From Sedimentisphaerales bacterium (lineage in GTDB: Bacteria > Planctomycetota > Phycisphaerae > Sedimentisphaerales > Anaerobacaceae), in assembly GCA_016932095.1 (NCBI GenBank), contig JAFGDN010000044.1, forward strand, positions 1 to 61,851: a stretch of 61,851 nt of DNA, given 5' to 3'. The translations under genes and the position numbers were made by a program. Below, in pieces: positions 61,096-61,851 of this stretch. Within the stretch, counting starts at the first letter, position 1; each line of letters opens with the position of its first letter. The notes under the pieces were generated by a model, which saw nothing but the letters and a program-made list of their open reading frames with translations, made no database searches and had not been told where the DNA came from.

Positions 61096-61850
61096 ATATT
61101 TTTCAGTAGTTTCATCATCGTCGGTATAATCCGGTTTTCCGCGACGGTTGCGATTTTTTTGCCTTTGCGGTAAATGAACGCCTTGTTTTTCGCCGCGCAT
61201 ACCGCCAAATCTGCATCGGCCGCCTCCCCCGGCCCGTTGACGATGCAGCCCATCACAGCGATTCGCAGGTTCTTCTGTGTAATCTGTGAAATCTGTGGTT
61301 CCACCGCCTCTTTTACCCTGCGGGCCAGTTTTACTATGTCGATTTGCGCCCGGGCGCACGTCGGGCAGACAATCAATCGCAGTTTCGGCTGCGGAAACAG
61401 GCCCAGCGAAATTAAAATTTGTTTGGCGATTTGGGTCTCGATGACGGGAGCGCCCGCGGCGCTGACGCGAATCGTGTCGCCGATGCCTTCGGCCAAAAGC
61501 GTGCCTAACGTAACAGCCGACGGGATGCAGGCGTCCTCAGGCAGTCCCGCGTGCGTCAGTCCCAGATGAATCGGGTAATCGAAACAATCGGCTATTCGCC
61601 TGTTGATTTCGATGGTGCGAATCGTATCGCTGGATTTCGCGCTTAAGACAATTTGGTTAAAGCCCCGCCCCTCGAACAGCCGGACGCAGCTTTTCATTTC
61701 TTTAAGCATCAGCGCCACACGCTTTTCAGGGGCAACGTCGGCCTTTTTCAAATCCCTTATGCTGGCCTCATTGACGCCGATACGAATCGCGGTTTTGTGC
61801 ATTTTCGCCGCGTCGATAACGCTAAGTATATCGTTTCTATTTTTTATATT
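61092..61850 (-). CDS. ispG: (E)-4-hydroxy-3-methylbut-2-enyl-diphosphate synthase (IspG), N-terminus cut by window end
   Basis: [4Fe-4S] enzyme of the MEP isoprenoid pathway. About 253 C-terminal residues are visible; the frame continues past the window edge (…SVIDAAKMHKTAIRIGVNEASI). The cluster cysteines lie in CPTCARAQID and MGCIVNGPGEA. Between them the stretch EPQISQITQKN (61268-61302) is encoded by a repeated AATCTGTG-type word and looks like a short in-frame insert compared with the usual spacing. The downstream membrane protein gene overlaps its stop. Confidence 0.92.
   Translation of the reverse strand, partial: NIKNRNDILSVIDAAKMHKTAIRIGVNEASIRDLKKADVAPEKRVALMLKEMKSCVRLFEGRGFNQIVLSAKSSDTIRTIEINRRIADCFDYPIHLGLTHAGLPEDACIPSAVTLGTLLAEGIGDTIRVSAAGAPVIETQIAKQILISLGLFPQPKLRLIVCPTCARAQIDIVKLARRVKEAVEPQISQITQKNLRIAVMGCIVNGPGEAADADLAVCAAKNKAFIYRKGKKIATVAENRIIPTMMKLLKNI
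61268..61302. repeat. AATCTGTG-type word repeat inside ispG
   Basis: TTCTGTG, AATCTGTG and AATCTGTG words follow one another in frame between the two cluster-binding motifs of ispG. They resemble the CTCTGTG words near fabD (18545-18572). Confidence 0.5.
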
Positions 61851-61851
61851 G

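Overview
The window looks like a chromosomal segment from a planctomycete, most likely of the Phycisphaerae/Sedimentisphaerales type (inference, no database search was run). The reasons are a giant exported GLUG-repeat protein ending in dockerin-like Ca2+ repeats with a Trp-Leu signature, several exported carbohydrate-active lipoproteins, an FG-GAP protein, DUF2007 and DUF3568 proteins, and peptidoglycan genes (murD, ftsW, murG). NfnAB-type electron bifurcation suggests an anaerobic lifestyle. Coding density is high. Several start codons are TTG or GTG, and clear sigma70-like promoters (TTGACA-17-TATAAT type) can be read in many gaps. No phage genes, intact IS element, CRISPR array or rRNA operon was seen.

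Layout. 1-600: end of an unknown gene, then a 49-aa Pro/Gln repeat protein with its own promoter and terminator. 877-9669: polysaccharide block with a GH29 fucosidase-like lipoprotein, a GH9 lipoprotein and a CE15 glucuronoyl-esterase-like protein. It encloses an opposed pair: a CxxCH plus PD40 propeller protein and a DUF6057-type membrane protein. 9690-19545: type II fatty acid synthesis (rpmF-plsX-fabH, the opposed fabG-acpP-fabF, later fabD), interrupted by asnA, a nucleotidyltransferase/HepT remnant pair, an HtrA-TPR protease and an AT-rich acetyltransferase. 19562-23704: a 28-aa Cys/Lys protein, then LplT-like transporter plus an Aas-like acyltransferase-ACP-ligase fusion for lysophospholipid recycling. 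23706-30811: class IV aminotransferase, rplU, three tandem paralogous histidine kinases without response regulator, and a membrane-anchored unknown.

30939-36869: pyrF, a second orphan nucleotidyltransferase, murD, a PilZ protein, tRNA-Lys(UUU), NAD-type isocitrate dehydrogenase, a carbamoyltransferase remnant and a STAS protein. 36858-43592: the giant GLUG/dockerin-like protein. 43810-47726: trpS, two DUF2007 genes, scpA, trxA and trxB. 47874-55540: FG-GAP protein, two small exported proteins, ribBA, nfnB and nfnA. 55739-61851: ftsW-murG, DUF3568 lipoprotein, DUF456 protein, PIN-TRAM membrane protein, an unknown membrane protein and ispG, which is cut by the window end.

The most unusual signal lies in the non-coding sequence. 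Many gaps hold long imperfect hairpins built from short words repeated directly on one side and inverted on the other, with a different word at each place. Dispersed palindromes occur as well: one has entered the reading frame of nfnB and also lies in a broken carbamoyltransferase gene. A separate 42-bp element occurs twice (37/42 identical). Two unrelated genes share a hairpin-bearing upstream motif.
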